DNA from: Oxalobacter vibrioformis
GTDB lineage: Bacteria > Pseudomonadota > Gammaproteobacteria > Burkholderiales > Burkholderiaceae_D
Length of the DNA: 64,000 bases
Direction: 5' to 3'
NCBI RefSeq assembly: GCF_027118995.1
Contig: NZ_CP098242.1
Location: 558,001 to 622,000, forward strand
Shown: piece after piece, positions 43,407 through 52,125 of the stretch
Layout: every line of letters starts with the position of its first letter
Numbering within the stretch: the stretch's first letter is position 1
Notes under the pieces: generated by a model
What the model was told of the DNA's origin: nothing
Seen by the model: the letters and a program-made list of their open reading frames with translations, nothing else
Database searches by the model: none
Position numbers and translations under genes: made by a program

Positions 43407-44155
43407 AACCCGGCACACTTTATCTGATCCCTGTCTCCCTTGGCGCATCTGAAAAAGAAGGTGATACACTGGCGCACATTATTCCCGCACAGGTCAAGGA
43501 AATCACCGCCGGGCTTGCCTACTTTATTGCAGAAAACGCCAAATCAGCACGTGCCCATTTAAAAGAAGTTGCCAAAACGCGGGAACTCAACCGGCCAATC
43601 CAGCAGATCCGGATTGCCGAACTCAACGTGCGCACCGGAAAAGAATCACTGCCAGCGCTTTTGGAGCCCATTCTTGCTGGTGAGGATGGCGGCCTGATTT
43701 CCGAAGCAGGTGTTCCCGCGGTTGCCGATCCGGGTGCTGACCTGGTTGAAATGGCTCACCGGGCAGGCATTCCGGTCAAACCGCTTGTTGGTCCTTCATC
43801 CATATTGCTGGCCCTGATGGGAAGCGGGCTTAATGGACAAAGCTTTGCCTTCAACGGCTACCTTCCCACCAATCCGACAGACCGGGCAAAACAGATCCGG
43901 GCAATGGAAAACCGATCCCGCCAGGATAGACAAACCCAGATTTTTATTGAAACCCCTTACCGCAACCAGGCACTGCTTGAAGCGCTGTGTGACAATTGCA
44001 GGGGAGATACCCGCGTGTGTGTTGCAACCGATCTGACCCTGCCGACAGAATCCATTGAAACGCTTTCAGCCAGCCAGTGGAAAAAAAGAATTGCCGGGAA
44101 AAACATGCCGGATATCCAGAAAAAACCCAGTATTTTTCTTTTACTGGCAGCCTGA
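43403..44155 (+). CDS. SAM-dependent methyltransferase, tetrapyrrole-methylase fold (RsmI relative)
   Basis: 250 aa, starting MKPGTLYLIPVSLGASEKEG, coupled to maf by an ATGA overlap. The fold markers are GEDGGLISEAGVPAVADPG and KPLVGPSSILLALMGSGLNG, as in RsmI (16S rRNA C1402 2'-O-methylation), but the N-terminal LYVVATPIGNL box of RsmI is replaced and the usual C-terminal domain is missing, so I would not call it rsmI. A maf-linked homologue of this kind is common in beta-proteobacteria; its substrate is unknown to me. Confidence 0.8.
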   Translation: MKPGTLYLIPVSLGASEKEGDTLAHIIPAQVKEITAGLAYFIAENAKSARAHLKEVAKTRELNRPIQQIRIAELNVRTGKESLPALLEPILAGEDGGLISEAGVPAVADPGADLVEMAHRAGIPVKPLVGPSSILLALMGSGLNGQSFAFNGYLPTNPTDRAKQIRAMENRSRQDRQTQIFIETPYRNQALLEALCDNCRGDTRVCVATDLTLPTESIETLSASQWKKRIAGKNMPDIQKKPSIFLLLAA

Positions 44156-44180
44156 CTACAGGCTGGCTACAACCGAAGGG

Positions 44181-45098
44181 TCAATCATCATCGCGGTTCT
44201 TTACGGGCAGCTTGCCCTGGCCTGTCGACATATCATAATGAGCCGAAGCATCCTGTTTCAGCAAAGACAAGAGGCCCGGCATCATCTCTTCAAGATCTTC
44301 CCGCAGTTTCCATGGCGGGTTAATAATAAACAGACCGCTGCCATACAGCCCGAAACCATTTGCGGCAGGCTTGCTGACAGTCAGTGTCACCTCAAGCCAC
44401 TCCTTTACCGGCAGACGTTTCAACTGCTCAGGGAAACGGCGCGCCTCCGGTCTCTGGACAATGGGATACCACACCATATAAATGCCCCCGGCAAACCGTT
44501 TGACCGCATCAGCAAGCATGGCTGTCACATGGCGATAGTCCTGCCTGTCTTCATAAGGGGGATCAATCAGAACAACGGCTCGTCTTGATGGCGGGGGCAA
44601 CAGGCCTTTTAAAGCAGCAAACCCGTCCCGCTTTTCAATCATGACCCGCTTGCCGCGCCCACTGCTCTTCTGGCCATTGGCAGCCGCATGGGCCGCCATC
44701 CGGGCAACATTTTCGGACAAAATCCGGTTTTCTGTCGAATGCAATTCAAAAAGACGAAGCCTGTCCTGGCTCCTCAATATTTTTTCAGCGAAACAGGGAG
44801 ATCCGGGATAACGGCGTAAAACCCCATCAGGATTGAGTTCCCGGATGAGCGTCATGTACGCCTGCAATTGGGGCGGCAAATCATTTTGGCTCCATAATCT
44901 GCCAATACCTGACTCAAACTCCCTGTTTTTCTGCGCCTCTGCCCTGTTAAGCGCATACATGCCCGCACCGGCGTGGGTATCAATATAAAAAACCCCTGCC
45001 TCTTTCTGGCAGACATACTGTAAAATCGCAAGCAAAACGGCATGCTTGAGAACATCTGCATGATTTCCTGCATGAAAGGCATGCCGGTAACTGAACAT
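44181..45098 (-). CDS. rlmJ: 23S rRNA (adenine(2030)-N6)-methyltransferase
   Basis: 305 aa. N-terminal FSYRHAFHAGNHADVLKHAV, SAM-site DTHAGAGMYAL and catalytic DPPY (VLIDPPYEDRQDY) define RlmJ. It acts on 23S rRNA before subunit assembly. Convergent with the preceding gene, 25 bp apart. The two insertions of polar residues (GQKSSGRGK) are not in the core. Confidence 0.93.
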   Translation of the reverse strand: MFSYRHAFHAGNHADVLKHAVLLAILQYVCQKEAGVFYIDTHAGAGMYALNRAEAQKNREFESGIGRLWSQNDLPPQLQAYMTLIRELNPDGVLRRYPGSPCFAEKILRSQDRLRLFELHSTENRILSENVARMAAHAAANGQKSSGRGKRVMIEKRDGFAALKGLLPPPSRRAVVLIDPPYEDRQDYRHVTAMLADAVKRFAGGIYMVWYPIVQRPEARRFPEQLKRLPVKEWLEVTLTVSKPAANGFGLYGSGLFIINPPWKLREDLEEMMPGLLSLLKQDASAHYDMSTGQGKLPVKNRDDD

Positions 45099-45153
45099 GG
45101 TGAATCCCTGTAAAAATAACTGTCCGTCATCTTAACCCGGAATACGGCAGGAA

Positions 45154-46029
45154 TTAAAAAAGTTCGAGAAACAGTCTTGCTGCGGCCGACAATCGCTTTC
45201 CTGAACGCCAGATAATGGCAGAAGACGATTGCAGATTGCAATCCGCTATGGCCATGCGGTGAAAATCCTCCGGCGGCCGGATGGACAGCGCCGATTCGGG
45301 CAGGATGGCAATACCCAGTTGCCGGTCCACCAGTGAAAGCAATGCGGAAACCTGGTCACTTTCACAGAAAATATTGGGTGCCAAATCTGCCTGACGCATG
45401 GCATCAAGCACCATATCATGGCTGCGCGCCCCATCCTGGCGATGCATCAGAATCAGCGGCGCCTCCGACAGTTCCTTCAGGGTAATCACATCCTGATCCA
45501 TCCACTTTTCATCCTGTGCATGGGCAACAGCCACCCACGCCTCTGTCAGAAGCGGAATGGATTCATAGGCACCCGCAGGAATTGGCAGCCTGACAATGCC
45601 GAATTCAATCACATGCGCATCCAGAAGCTCCAGAATCCGGTAGGTGTTTCCTCCCCGCCAGTTAAAACGCACATGCGGATATTTTTCACTGAAAATCTTG
45701 ATGCGGTCCGGAATATAAAGGCCGCCCATGGCAGGCAGACCGCCAAGTGAGAGCACACCATGAATGCCATGTTCCATATTGCGGATTTCTTCGGCTGTCG
45801 TGCCGATCAGATCCAGAATCTGTGTCGCCCGATGATAAAACGTGTGTCCGATCTGCGTGAGTCTCAAATGCCGGGTATTTCTCTCAACCAGTTTGACACC
45901 CAGCTCTTCCTCAAGGAGTTTTAACTGCAGACTTAAAGGCGGCTGGGAAATATGGAGGCGTTCCGCTGCCCGGCTGATATTTCCCTCTTCGGCAATGGCA
46001 CAGAAATAACGGAGCTGTTTTAAATCCAT
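45154..46029 (-). CDS. LysR-family transcriptional regulator
   Basis: 291 aa: N-terminal winged helix (MDLKQLRYFCAIAEEGNISR...AERLHISQPPLSLQLK) and a substrate-binding domain from about 90. It is divergent from the PanE-like gene (113 bp apart), the classical LysR layout, and probably controls the 46.1-50.2 kb set in response to a small acid. A 15-bp palindrome at 46079-46093 lies between them. The inducer cannot be read from sequence. Confidence 0.9.
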   Translation of the reverse strand: MDLKQLRYFCAIAEEGNISRAAERLHISQPPLSLQLKLLEEELGVKLVERNTRHLRLTQIGHTFYHRATQILDLIGTTAEEIRNMEHGIHGVLSLGGLPAMGGLYIPDRIKIFSEKYPHVRFNWRGGNTYRILELLDAHVIEFGIVRLPIPAGAYESIPLLTEAWVAVAHAQDEKWMDQDVITLKELSEAPLILMHRQDGARSHDMVLDAMRQADLAPNIFCESDQVSALLSLVDRQLGIAILPESALSIRPPEDFHRMAIADCNLQSSSAIIWRSGKRLSAAARLFLELF

Positions 46030-46078
46030 ATATATTTAAAATGTATAAATAACAAATAAAAAAAGTATTTTTAATATA

Positions 46079-46093
46079 TATCGAAAATCGATA
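46079..46093. promoter_or_regulatory. Candidate LysR operator palindrome
   Basis: TATCGA-AAA-TCGATA, a perfect 6-bp dyad with a T-N11-A core, 50 bp from both divergent start codons inside an AT-rich spacer. This is the form and position of LysR-type binding sites. Confidence 0.55.
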
Positions 46094-46142
46094 CACTGCA
46101 ATCAGGGTATTTCAACTTTACAAACTGACCAGGGAGAAAATC

Positions 46143-47120
46143 ATGAAAATCTGTATTTATGGAGCAGGTGCCATTGGCGGATACATGGCAGTGCAATTGG
46201 CAGAGGCCGGCGCAGATGTCTGTGCCATTGCCAGGGGTGAACATCTCAAGGCCATGCAGAAAAACGGTTTGACGCTTCTGATCGATGGCAAAGAAAAAAA
46301 TGTCAACATCCCTGCCAGCGATAACCCGGCCGATTTTGGTCCCCAGGATTATGTGATCTGCGCGCTCAAGGCACACCAGTCCCATGAAAATGCCAAAAAA
46401 TTTGCGCCGCTGCTCGGACCTGATACAGCCATGGTTACCGCGATGAACGGCATTCCCTGGTGGTATTTTTACAAGGAAGGCAGCCAGTTTGAAGGCCGCC
46501 ATCTGGAATCCGTCGACCCGGGCGGCATGCAGTGGAAACATATCGGTCCACAACGAGCAATTGGCTGTGTTGTCGATCCGGCAACAGAAGTCATTGCTCC
46601 GGGGGTGATTGAACACCATGAATTCAACCGTTTCATTATTGGCGAGCCTGATGGCAGTCAATCCGAACGGATAACCAGACTGGCTGATATTTTCAAAAAG
46701 GCCGGATTTGATGCCCCCATCCGGGATGCCATTCGCTGGAATGTCTGGTTAAAGCTCTGGGGTAATGTCTGTTTCAATCCGATCAGTGCCCTGACACATA
46801 CGACGCTTGACCGGATTACCCAGGGGCCCCTTCGCGAACTGTGTATCAAGGCCATGACTGAAACCCGGGCGGTGACTGGCTCACTCGGCGTTAATATCCC
46901 TGAGGAAATGATGATACGCCGTCTGGATGTTGCCGGAACTGCCGTAGGACACAAAATGTCCATGCTGCAGGATATCGAGCGCCATCGTTCACTCGAAATT
47001 GACGCGCTGGTCACAGCAGTGCAGGAACTGGGGCGGCTTACCGGTGTACCCACACCGACAGTGGATGTTCTGCTGATACTGGTGCAGGAGCTGGGACGCA
47101 AAGAAGGACTTTATGAGTGA
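46143..47120 (+). CDS. 2-dehydropantoate 2-reductase-family (PanE-like) oxidoreductase
   Basis: NADPH-dependent ketoacid reductase fold. 325 aa: Rossmann motif GAGAIGGYMAVQLAEAGADV (6-25), ICALKAHQ segment with the catalytic-type Lys (about 79), and a C-terminal helical domain with NVWLKLWGNVCFNPISALT and EIDALVTAVQELG. Good ribosome site AGGGAG. Known: PanE reduces ketopantoate, but many paralogues act on other 2-keto acids. Being in a catabolic-looking cluster under a LysR gene rather than with panB/panC suggests a different substrate; inference. Confidence 0.85.
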   Translation: MKICIYGAGAIGGYMAVQLAEAGADVCAIARGEHLKAMQKNGLTLLIDGKEKNVNIPASDNPADFGPQDYVICALKAHQSHENAKKFAPLLGPDTAMVTAMNGIPWWYFYKEGSQFEGRHLESVDPGGMQWKHIGPQRAIGCVVDPATEVIAPGVIEHHEFNRFIIGEPDGSQSERITRLADIFKKAGFDAPIRDAIRWNVWLKLWGNVCFNPISALTHTTLDRITQGPLRELCIKAMTETRAVTGSLGVNIPEEMMIRRLDVAGTAVGHKMSMLQDIERHRSLEIDALVTAVQELGRLTGVPTPTVDVLLILVQELGRKEGLYE

Positions 47121-47156
47121 GTGACTGTAAAACCACACTCACAAGGAGACAGTGCT

Positions 47157-47624
47157 ATGGACTATACGACAATCAGACACAACTTTGAAAATCACGGATT
47201 TTCCACCCGGTTTTTCCCTACCGCAGAAGAAGCCAGGGATTATCTGGTCAAGACGCTGGAACGTCAGACGATCGGTTTTGGCGGAAGCGTGACATTGCGT
47301 GACCTGGGACTGTTTGAAGCCCTGCAGGAAAAAAATGCGGTGGTATGGCACAACAAGGTCAAGGTGGAATCCCATGACATCAGGCGCATGGCAAACACGG
47401 CCAGTGTCTATATCACCAGTGTGAATGCCCTGGCGGAAACAGGACAGATCGTCAACATCGACGGCACCGGCAACCGGATTTCCATGACCGCTTTTGGTCC
47501 GCGATCCTGCTATTACGTGGTGGGCAAAAACAAGATCATGCCAACGCTGACAGATGCCATGGACCGGGCGCCTTATGGCATGCAGTCAGAAATCATTTTT
47601 GTCGATCAGGACCTGGGGCTGTAG
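47157..47624 (+). CDS. LUD-domain protein, short form
   Basis: 155 aa from ATG 47157 (AAGGAG before it). LUD (LutC/YkgG) fold: MDYTTIRHNFENHGFSTRFF, TIGFGGSVTLRDLGLFEAL, VYITSVNALAETGQIVNIDG, GPRSCYYVVGKNKI. It is a close paralogue of the 49559 gene but lacks about 42 residues between KI-PTLTDAMDRA and APYGMQSEIIF, the part that holds the cysteine cluster in the longer copy. Known: LUD proteins take part in lactate or related hydroxy-acid oxidation, usually with Fe-S partners; single-domain versions are poorly characterised. Confidence 0.85.
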   Translation: MDYTTIRHNFENHGFSTRFFPTAEEARDYLVKTLERQTIGFGGSVTLRDLGLFEALQEKNAVVWHNKVKVESHDIRRMANTASVYITSVNALAETGQIVNIDGTGNRISMTAFGPRSCYYVVGKNKIMPTLTDAMDRAPYGMQSEIIFVDQDLGL

Positions 47625-47717
47625 TCAGCCATCACATCCATTTAAGGAAAAAGGAATTTCGGGAAGTGAGGAAAACCAGCCGCTGTTAGTGACAGCATCA
47701 CTTCCTGAAGAATTATC

Positions 47718-48662
47718 ATGAAAAGCATTATCGATTCTGCAAAGAACTGGACCCTGCCGATGGCGATCGTTATTGGTACCGCCGGCTTTCCTGTTCTGGG
47801 TTATTTTTCTTTTCTGCTGCCCTGGTTTATTTTCGGGATGTTGCTCCTGACTTTTTGCCGCATTCCGTTGAGTGAAATACGCTTTACTGCCATGCATTTC
47901 TGGCTGCTGGCGCTTCAGCTTGGCGGGAGCATACTGGCTTATTTCCTGATCAGCCCGTTTAATATCCTTCTGGCTGAAGCCGCCATGGTCTGCATCATTG
48001 CGCCAACAGGAACGGCTGCTGCCGTTATTACCCGAAAGCTGGGAGGCAGCGCGGCAAGCCTCACCAGTTTTTCGATTCTCTCCAATCTGGGCGTCGCGGT
48101 TGCGGTCCCGCTTCTTTTCCCGCTGGTTCATCCGGGCGACGGCGATATCGGATTTTTGGCTACCTTTTTTACCATCCTGCAGAAAGTATTTCCTCTTGTG
48201 ATCCTGCCTTTTATCCTTGCCATGTTTCTCCGCCGTTTTACACCGGTGCTGAATGAAAAGCTGAGCAACCTGCAGGAATGGGCGTTTTATATGTGGTCGA
48301 TCGCCCTGATGATTGTGGTCGCAAAAACCGTCAATTCACTCGTTCATGATCCGGCAGGCGGCATAACCGCCATCTGGCTGGGCCTGATTGCCATGAGCGC
48401 TTCCGGTCTTCAATTCTTTATCGGAAAACAGCTGGGCCGGTTTTATAACGAACGCATCACAGCAGGACAGGCATTGGGACAGAAAAACGCCATTTTAGGC
48501 GTCTGGATGGCCGATACCTACCTGACACCAATAGTTTCGATTGCCGTCAGCGCCCAGCTTGTCTCGCAGAATCTCTTCAATGCCTGGCAACTCTGGATGG
48601 CAAGAAGAGCAGAAGAAAAGAAAGCACACAGCAAAGAAGCCCGGCACCTGGTTTCCGGCTGA
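47718..48662 (+). CDS. BASS (bile acid:sodium symporter)-type membrane transporter
   Basis: 314 aa with about nine to ten hydrophobic segments (for example LPMAIVIGTAGFPVLGYFSF, FWLLALQLGGSILAYFLI, VFPLVILPFILAMFL) and the conserved APTGTAAAVITRKLGG and QALGQKNAILGVWMADTYL stretches, the latter matching the ion-site helix of BASS/PanS-like carriers. Known: relatives carry bile acids, pyruvate and, for PanS, ketopantoate. Next to a PanE-like reductase, import of a 2-keto acid is a reasonable inference. Confidence 0.8.
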   Translation: MKSIIDSAKNWTLPMAIVIGTAGFPVLGYFSFLLPWFIFGMLLLTFCRIPLSEIRFTAMHFWLLALQLGGSILAYFLISPFNILLAEAAMVCIIAPTGTAAAVITRKLGGSAASLTSFSILSNLGVAVAVPLLFPLVHPGDGDIGFLATFFTILQKVFPLVILPFILAMFLRRFTPVLNEKLSNLQEWAFYMWSIALMIVVAKTVNSLVHDPAGGITAIWLGLIAMSASGLQFFIGKQLGRFYNERITAGQALGQKNAILGVWMADTYLTPIVSIAVSAQLVSQNLFNAWQLWMARRAEEKKAHSKEARHLVSG

Positions 48663-48701
48663 TGTGCCACGTATCCTGAATCCCGACAAAGGAGAATAAC
48701 C

Positions 48702-49478
48702 ATGCAAACCGATAGCATTGAACAAATCTACTTCAGTCCCTCAGGCACAACCAAGGCGGTTGTCGATGAGTTAAGCAAGGCTTTTTTTGGACAGAAAAAC
48801 GAATTCAATCTGATGTGGGACCCGCTGGATGAAGAGACGGTTATTCCATCCAATACGCTTGCAATTGTCGCCATGCCGGTTTTCTCCGGACGGATTCCGG
48901 ATCTCTGCGCGCAAAAACTCGCCCATCTGAAAGGGAAAAATACCCCTGCCATCGCCGTAGTGACGTATGGCAATGAAGAATATGATGATGCCCTGCTCGA
49001 ACTGAAAACCATCCTCGAAGGAAACGGGTTTGTCCTTTTGGCCGCAGGAGCGGTTGTGACCCAACACTCGATGTTTCCCATCGTTGGAACAGACCGGCCT
49101 GACACGCAGGATAAACGAGCGCTGACAACCTTTGCGAGACAGTGTTCTCAAAAACTCCGGGCATTTCCGGAAAAACCGCTTCCGGCAATTGAAGTCAAGG
49201 GCAATTTCCCTTACCGGGAATATGAGATCCCCACACTTAAGCCAACGGTAAATGACAATTGCACGCTTTGTGGAATTTGTGCTTCGGTATGCCCTGTTGC
49301 GGCAATCCCGCCGGATAATCCGAAAACGAAAGATTATGATCTGTGCATCGGCTGTACAGCCTGTATTGCCGTATGCCCGGAGAAAGCGCAGGGGTTCCAT
49401 ATGCCTGAATACACGGAATTCAGCACCAAGTTTGCCGAGATGAACAGCGAACGCAAAGAACCCGAATTTTTTATGTAA
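48702..49478 (+). CDS. EFR1-type ferredoxin (flavodoxin-like domain + 2x[4Fe-4S])
   Basis: 258 aa. N-terminal flavodoxin-like fold with the FMN-type loop YFSPSGTTKAVVDEL (10-24), then two ferredoxin motifs: C187-C190-C193-C197P and C215-C218-C221-C225P. Such EFR1-family proteins are typical of anaerobes and are thought to move electrons, but partners are undefined. Strong ribosome site AAAGGAG. Lying between two LUD genes, it is a natural electron carrier for the set; inference. Confidence 0.88.
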   Translation: MQTDSIEQIYFSPSGTTKAVVDELSKAFFGQKNEFNLMWDPLDEETVIPSNTLAIVAMPVFSGRIPDLCAQKLAHLKGKNTPAIAVVTYGNEEYDDALLELKTILEGNGFVLLAAGAVVTQHSMFPIVGTDRPDTQDKRALTTFARQCSQKLRAFPEKPLPAIEVKGNFPYREYEIPTLKPTVNDNCTLCGICASVCPVAAIPPDNPKTKDYDLCIGCTACIAVCPEKAQGFHMPEYTEFSTKFAEMNSERKEPEFFM

Positions 49479-49558
49479 GGCATTACCTGACGATAACGCA
49501 ATCATCACATCTGGATCAGGTATCAAGGACGAAATAACCCCGGAAAGGAGATCAGGAC

Positions 49559-50152
49559 ATGGACTACGAGACTATAAGAAAGAACTTTGAAAGTCATGGG
49601 TTCTCAACACAGTTTTTTGCAACAAACGAAGAAGCCAAAGCTTATCTGGCTGAGACCGTTCAGAGAACAACTATCGGGTTCGGCAGCAGCATGACATTAC
49701 AGGAATTGGGGCTGTATGAAGCACTGGAGAAAAAAAACACTATCGCATGGCACATGAAAACCCCTTCAATGTATGTCAGGCGTCTTGCAAGTCATGCCAA
49801 CGTGTATATCACGAGCGTGAATGCGGTAACTGAAACGGGCGAAATTGTGAATATTGACCGGATCGGAAATCGTGTCGCCATGACGGCCTTCGGCCCGAGA
49901 AACTGTTACTACATCGTGGGCAAAAACAAGATCACGAAAAATGTGGCCGAAGCCCTCCATCGAGCCAAGCATGTGGCCGGGCCCAAAAACGCCCAGCGCG
50001 TCAAGTCCGAAACACCTTGTGCCGTATTGGGTGACAAATGCTATGACTGCAATGTGCCAGGAAGAATCTGCCGCATGACGATGATTACCGAGCGGGCACC
50101 TTATGGCATGCAATCGGAAGTTATTTTTATTGATCAGGACCTGGGACTGTAA
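49559..50152 (+). CDS. LUD-domain protein, full-length form with Cys cluster
   Basis: 197 aa, AAGGAG before the start. It shares MDY.TIR.NFE.HGFST.FF, TIGFG.S.TL..LGL.EAL and the identical ending APYGMQSE.IF.DQDLGL with the short copy at 47157. The extra segment (about 142-183) contains TPCAVLGDKCYDCNVPGRIC, four cysteines (C-C-x2-C-x6-C) that could bind metal. Known: CxDC...RxC motifs occur in single-domain LUD proteins. Last gene of the cluster. Confidence 0.87.
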   Translation: MDYETIRKNFESHGFSTQFFATNEEAKAYLAETVQRTTIGFGSSMTLQELGLYEALEKKNTIAWHMKTPSMYVRRLASHANVYITSVNAVTETGEIVNIDRIGNRVAMTAFGPRNCYYIVGKNKITKNVAEALHRAKHVAGPKNAQRVKSETPCAVLGDKCYDCNVPGRICRMTMITERAPYGMQSEVIFIDQDLGL

Positions 50153-50183
50153 CTCGTTCTGACAATACCTAGCAGAAGTTTGC

Positions 50184-50217
50184 GCTTCGGCTTTCCTGAT
50201 TGCCGGCAAGCCGAAGC
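50184..50217. other. Strong hairpin between LUD and cheD genes
   Basis: GCTTCGGCTT (50184-50193) pairs perfectly with AAGCCGAAGC (50208-50217) over a 14-nt loop. There is no T-run on either strand, so it is not a classical intrinsic terminator, though it sits where the plus-strand cluster and cheD converge. Confidence 0.5.
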
Positions 50218-50273
50218 AACACAAAACGGGAAATAAGCGACATCCCGGAATTTTTACTGTTTGTGTAGTCGTA

Positions 50274-50882
50274 TCAGAACAGATCGACAGATCCGGAAAC
50301 CGGCTCGCGCTTCAGACGGTTTGCATAATCCTGTTCGCGGTTGGCAATCGTATTGTTGTTCAGGCGGCGCAGCTTCTTGACCAGCACCCTGCCTGTTCGG
50401 GGAAAAAAGTAGACTTTTCGTGGATAGACATCTTCAAGATCTTCAGCAACGACCCTGATCCGTTCCGTTTTCAGGTAGTCACGCACAAACTGGGCATTGC
50501 GCTCTCCCACATTGATGGTACTGAAACTGCTCAGCACATGCCCCCCGCCAAATACCTTTGCTTCGAGGTTTTCCCGGCGGGCACCGGCCTTGAGAAGGTC
50601 ATTGACCAGCACCTCCATCGCATAGGTACCATAGCGCATTGAAGCAGAAAGCAGTCCATCACCATCATTACCGCCATCAGGAAGCATGAAGTGATTCATC
50701 CCCCCCACACCACTGATGCGATCCCGGATACAGGCAGACACGCAGGAACCCAGTACCGTGACAATCACCATGTCCTTCGGGGTGAAGAAGTATTCTCCCG
50801 GGAGAATCTTTGCGGCATCAATATCAAATGATCGATCGTAATAAATATTGGTCGCAAACTGATTTTCTGCAGTTGTACTCAT
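50274..50882 (-). CDS. cheD: Chemoreceptor glutamine deamidase CheD
   Basis: Deamidates glutamines in chemoreceptors to tune adaptation. 202 aa with the catalytic pair C47 ([11 protein letters not shown]) and H64 ([11 protein letters not shown]) and [10 protein letters not shown] later. Start overlaps the cheR stop by 4 bp. No cheA, cheW, cheB or flagellar gene lies in the window. Confidence 0.95.
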   Translation of the reverse strand: MSTTAENQFATNIYYDRSFDIDAAKILPGEYFFTPKDMVIVTVLGSCVSACIRDRISGVGGMNHFMLPDGGNDGDGLLSASMRYGTYAMEVLVNDLLKAGARRENLEAKVFGGGHVLSSFSTINVGERNAQFVRDYLKTERIRVVAEDLEDVYPRKVYFFPRTGRVLVKKLRRLNNNTIANREQDYANRLKREPVSGSVDLF

Positions 50883-51787
50883 GTATCGGCGCTTTTCTCC
50901 GTATTCTCTACCGGCCTTCCGCTGGCACCAGCGGAAGGCGATGACAGTTTATAGACGGTTTTTCCGGCCAGTTTGAAATCATTGGTCACATAAGTGAAAT
51001 TCTCGGAATGCCCGGCAAACAGAAGGCCGTCCGGCTTCATCAGTGGAGCAAATCGGGAAAGAATTTTTCCCTGTGTCGGCTTGTCAAAATAAATCATGAC
51101 ATTCCGGCAAAAAATCGCATCAAACGGTCCTCTTATCGGCCAGTTATTTTCAAGCAGATTCACCTGGCGGTAAGTGATCAGATCACGCAGTTCCTGGCGT
51201 GCACGTACCATTCCCGCCTGCTTGCCCTTGCCGTTTAAGAAAAACTTCTTCAGACGATCCTGCGCCATTTTTTCAACTTTGTCGCTGGTATAAACCCCGT
51301 TTGCTGCTGTTTTCAGTACGTTTGTATCAATATCTGTTGCAATAATCTGCACCGGGGGCTTTAATGAATTGAAAGCTTCACACAGGATAATGGCAATGGA
51401 ATAGGGTTCTTCACCGGTTGAACTTGCGGAACACCATACGGTGAAAAGTCCATCTCCCCGTTTTTTCCGCGCATGTTCAGCCAGAATCGGGAAATGCTGT
51501 GACTCGCGGAAAAACGAAGTCAGGTTAGTTGTCAGCGCATTGGTAAATGACTCCCACTCATTTTCCATCTTGCCGCCTTCAAGCCGATCAAGATAAGTGC
51601 CAAAATCCTTGTAACCCGTTGCACGCAACCGCCGCGCGATCCGACTGTAAACCATTTCTTCCTTGCTGTCAGCCAGGGTAATGCCTGCGCGCTTGTATAT
51701 CAGCGAACGGATACGTCTGAAATCACCGGTCGTGAAATCAAATTCTTTTGGTGTACGCAGGTTATTGCTGCTGTCTTCTTTCGTCAT
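50879..51787 (-). CDS. cheR: Chemotaxis protein methyltransferase CheR
   Basis: Methylates receptor glutamates with SAM. 302 aa: N-terminal helical domain ([16 protein letters not shown]), then the methyltransferase domain with [33 protein letters not shown] and GHSENF. It has a Ser/Arg-rich C-terminal tail and no TPR extension. Forms a coupled pair with cheD. Confidence 0.96.
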   Translation of the reverse strand: MTKEDSSNNLRTPKEFDFTTGDFRRIRSLIYKRAGITLADSKEEMVYSRIARRLRATGYKDFGTYLDRLEGGKMENEWESFTNALTTNLTSFFRESQHFPILAEHARKKRGDGLFTVWCSASSTGEEPYSIAIILCEAFNSLKPPVQIIATDIDTNVLKTAANGVYTSDKVEKMAQDRLKKFFLNGKGKQAGMVRARQELRDLITYRQVNLLENNWPIRGPFDAIFCRNVMIYFDKPTQGKILSRFAPLMKPDGLLFAGHSENFTYVTNDFKLAGKTVYKLSSPSAGASGRPVENTEKSADT

Positions 51788-52125
51788 TTCTTGTCAGTCT
51801 CTTAATCAGCTCAGGAATCTGTCTCATAACAAAAATATTTTTCGACAGGCTTTACACTTATTGTACGGCTTTTTCCAAAATATTGCCTAACGCCAACTTT
51901 TTAACATCTTAACCTGTTTCTCAGGAATTGGTTAAAAGTTGCTCATTTATTTTCTTTAAAATAAAAATAAAGGCAGATATTTGTGGTTATAACCCGTTAA
52001 AATGAAGCCTTGGGCGGCACGAACCATGTTATGCCAGAGCGCTTTCAGAAAAAAACGCACAATTTGCCGCCATGCCCTGAAAAATATTCGGCCAATTACC
52101 CTTTTTTCTTTATAAGCATATATCG
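51788..52125. other. Divergent intergenic region, cheR / histidine kinase
   Basis: 338 bp, AT-rich around 51890-51990 (TTTATTTTCTTTAAAATAAA). It must carry promoters for cheR (minus) and the kinase (plus). I looked for sigma-28 (TAAA-N15-GCCGATAA) and sigma-54 (GG-N10-GC) elements and found no convincing match. No ORF or RNA gene seen. Confidence 0.5.
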
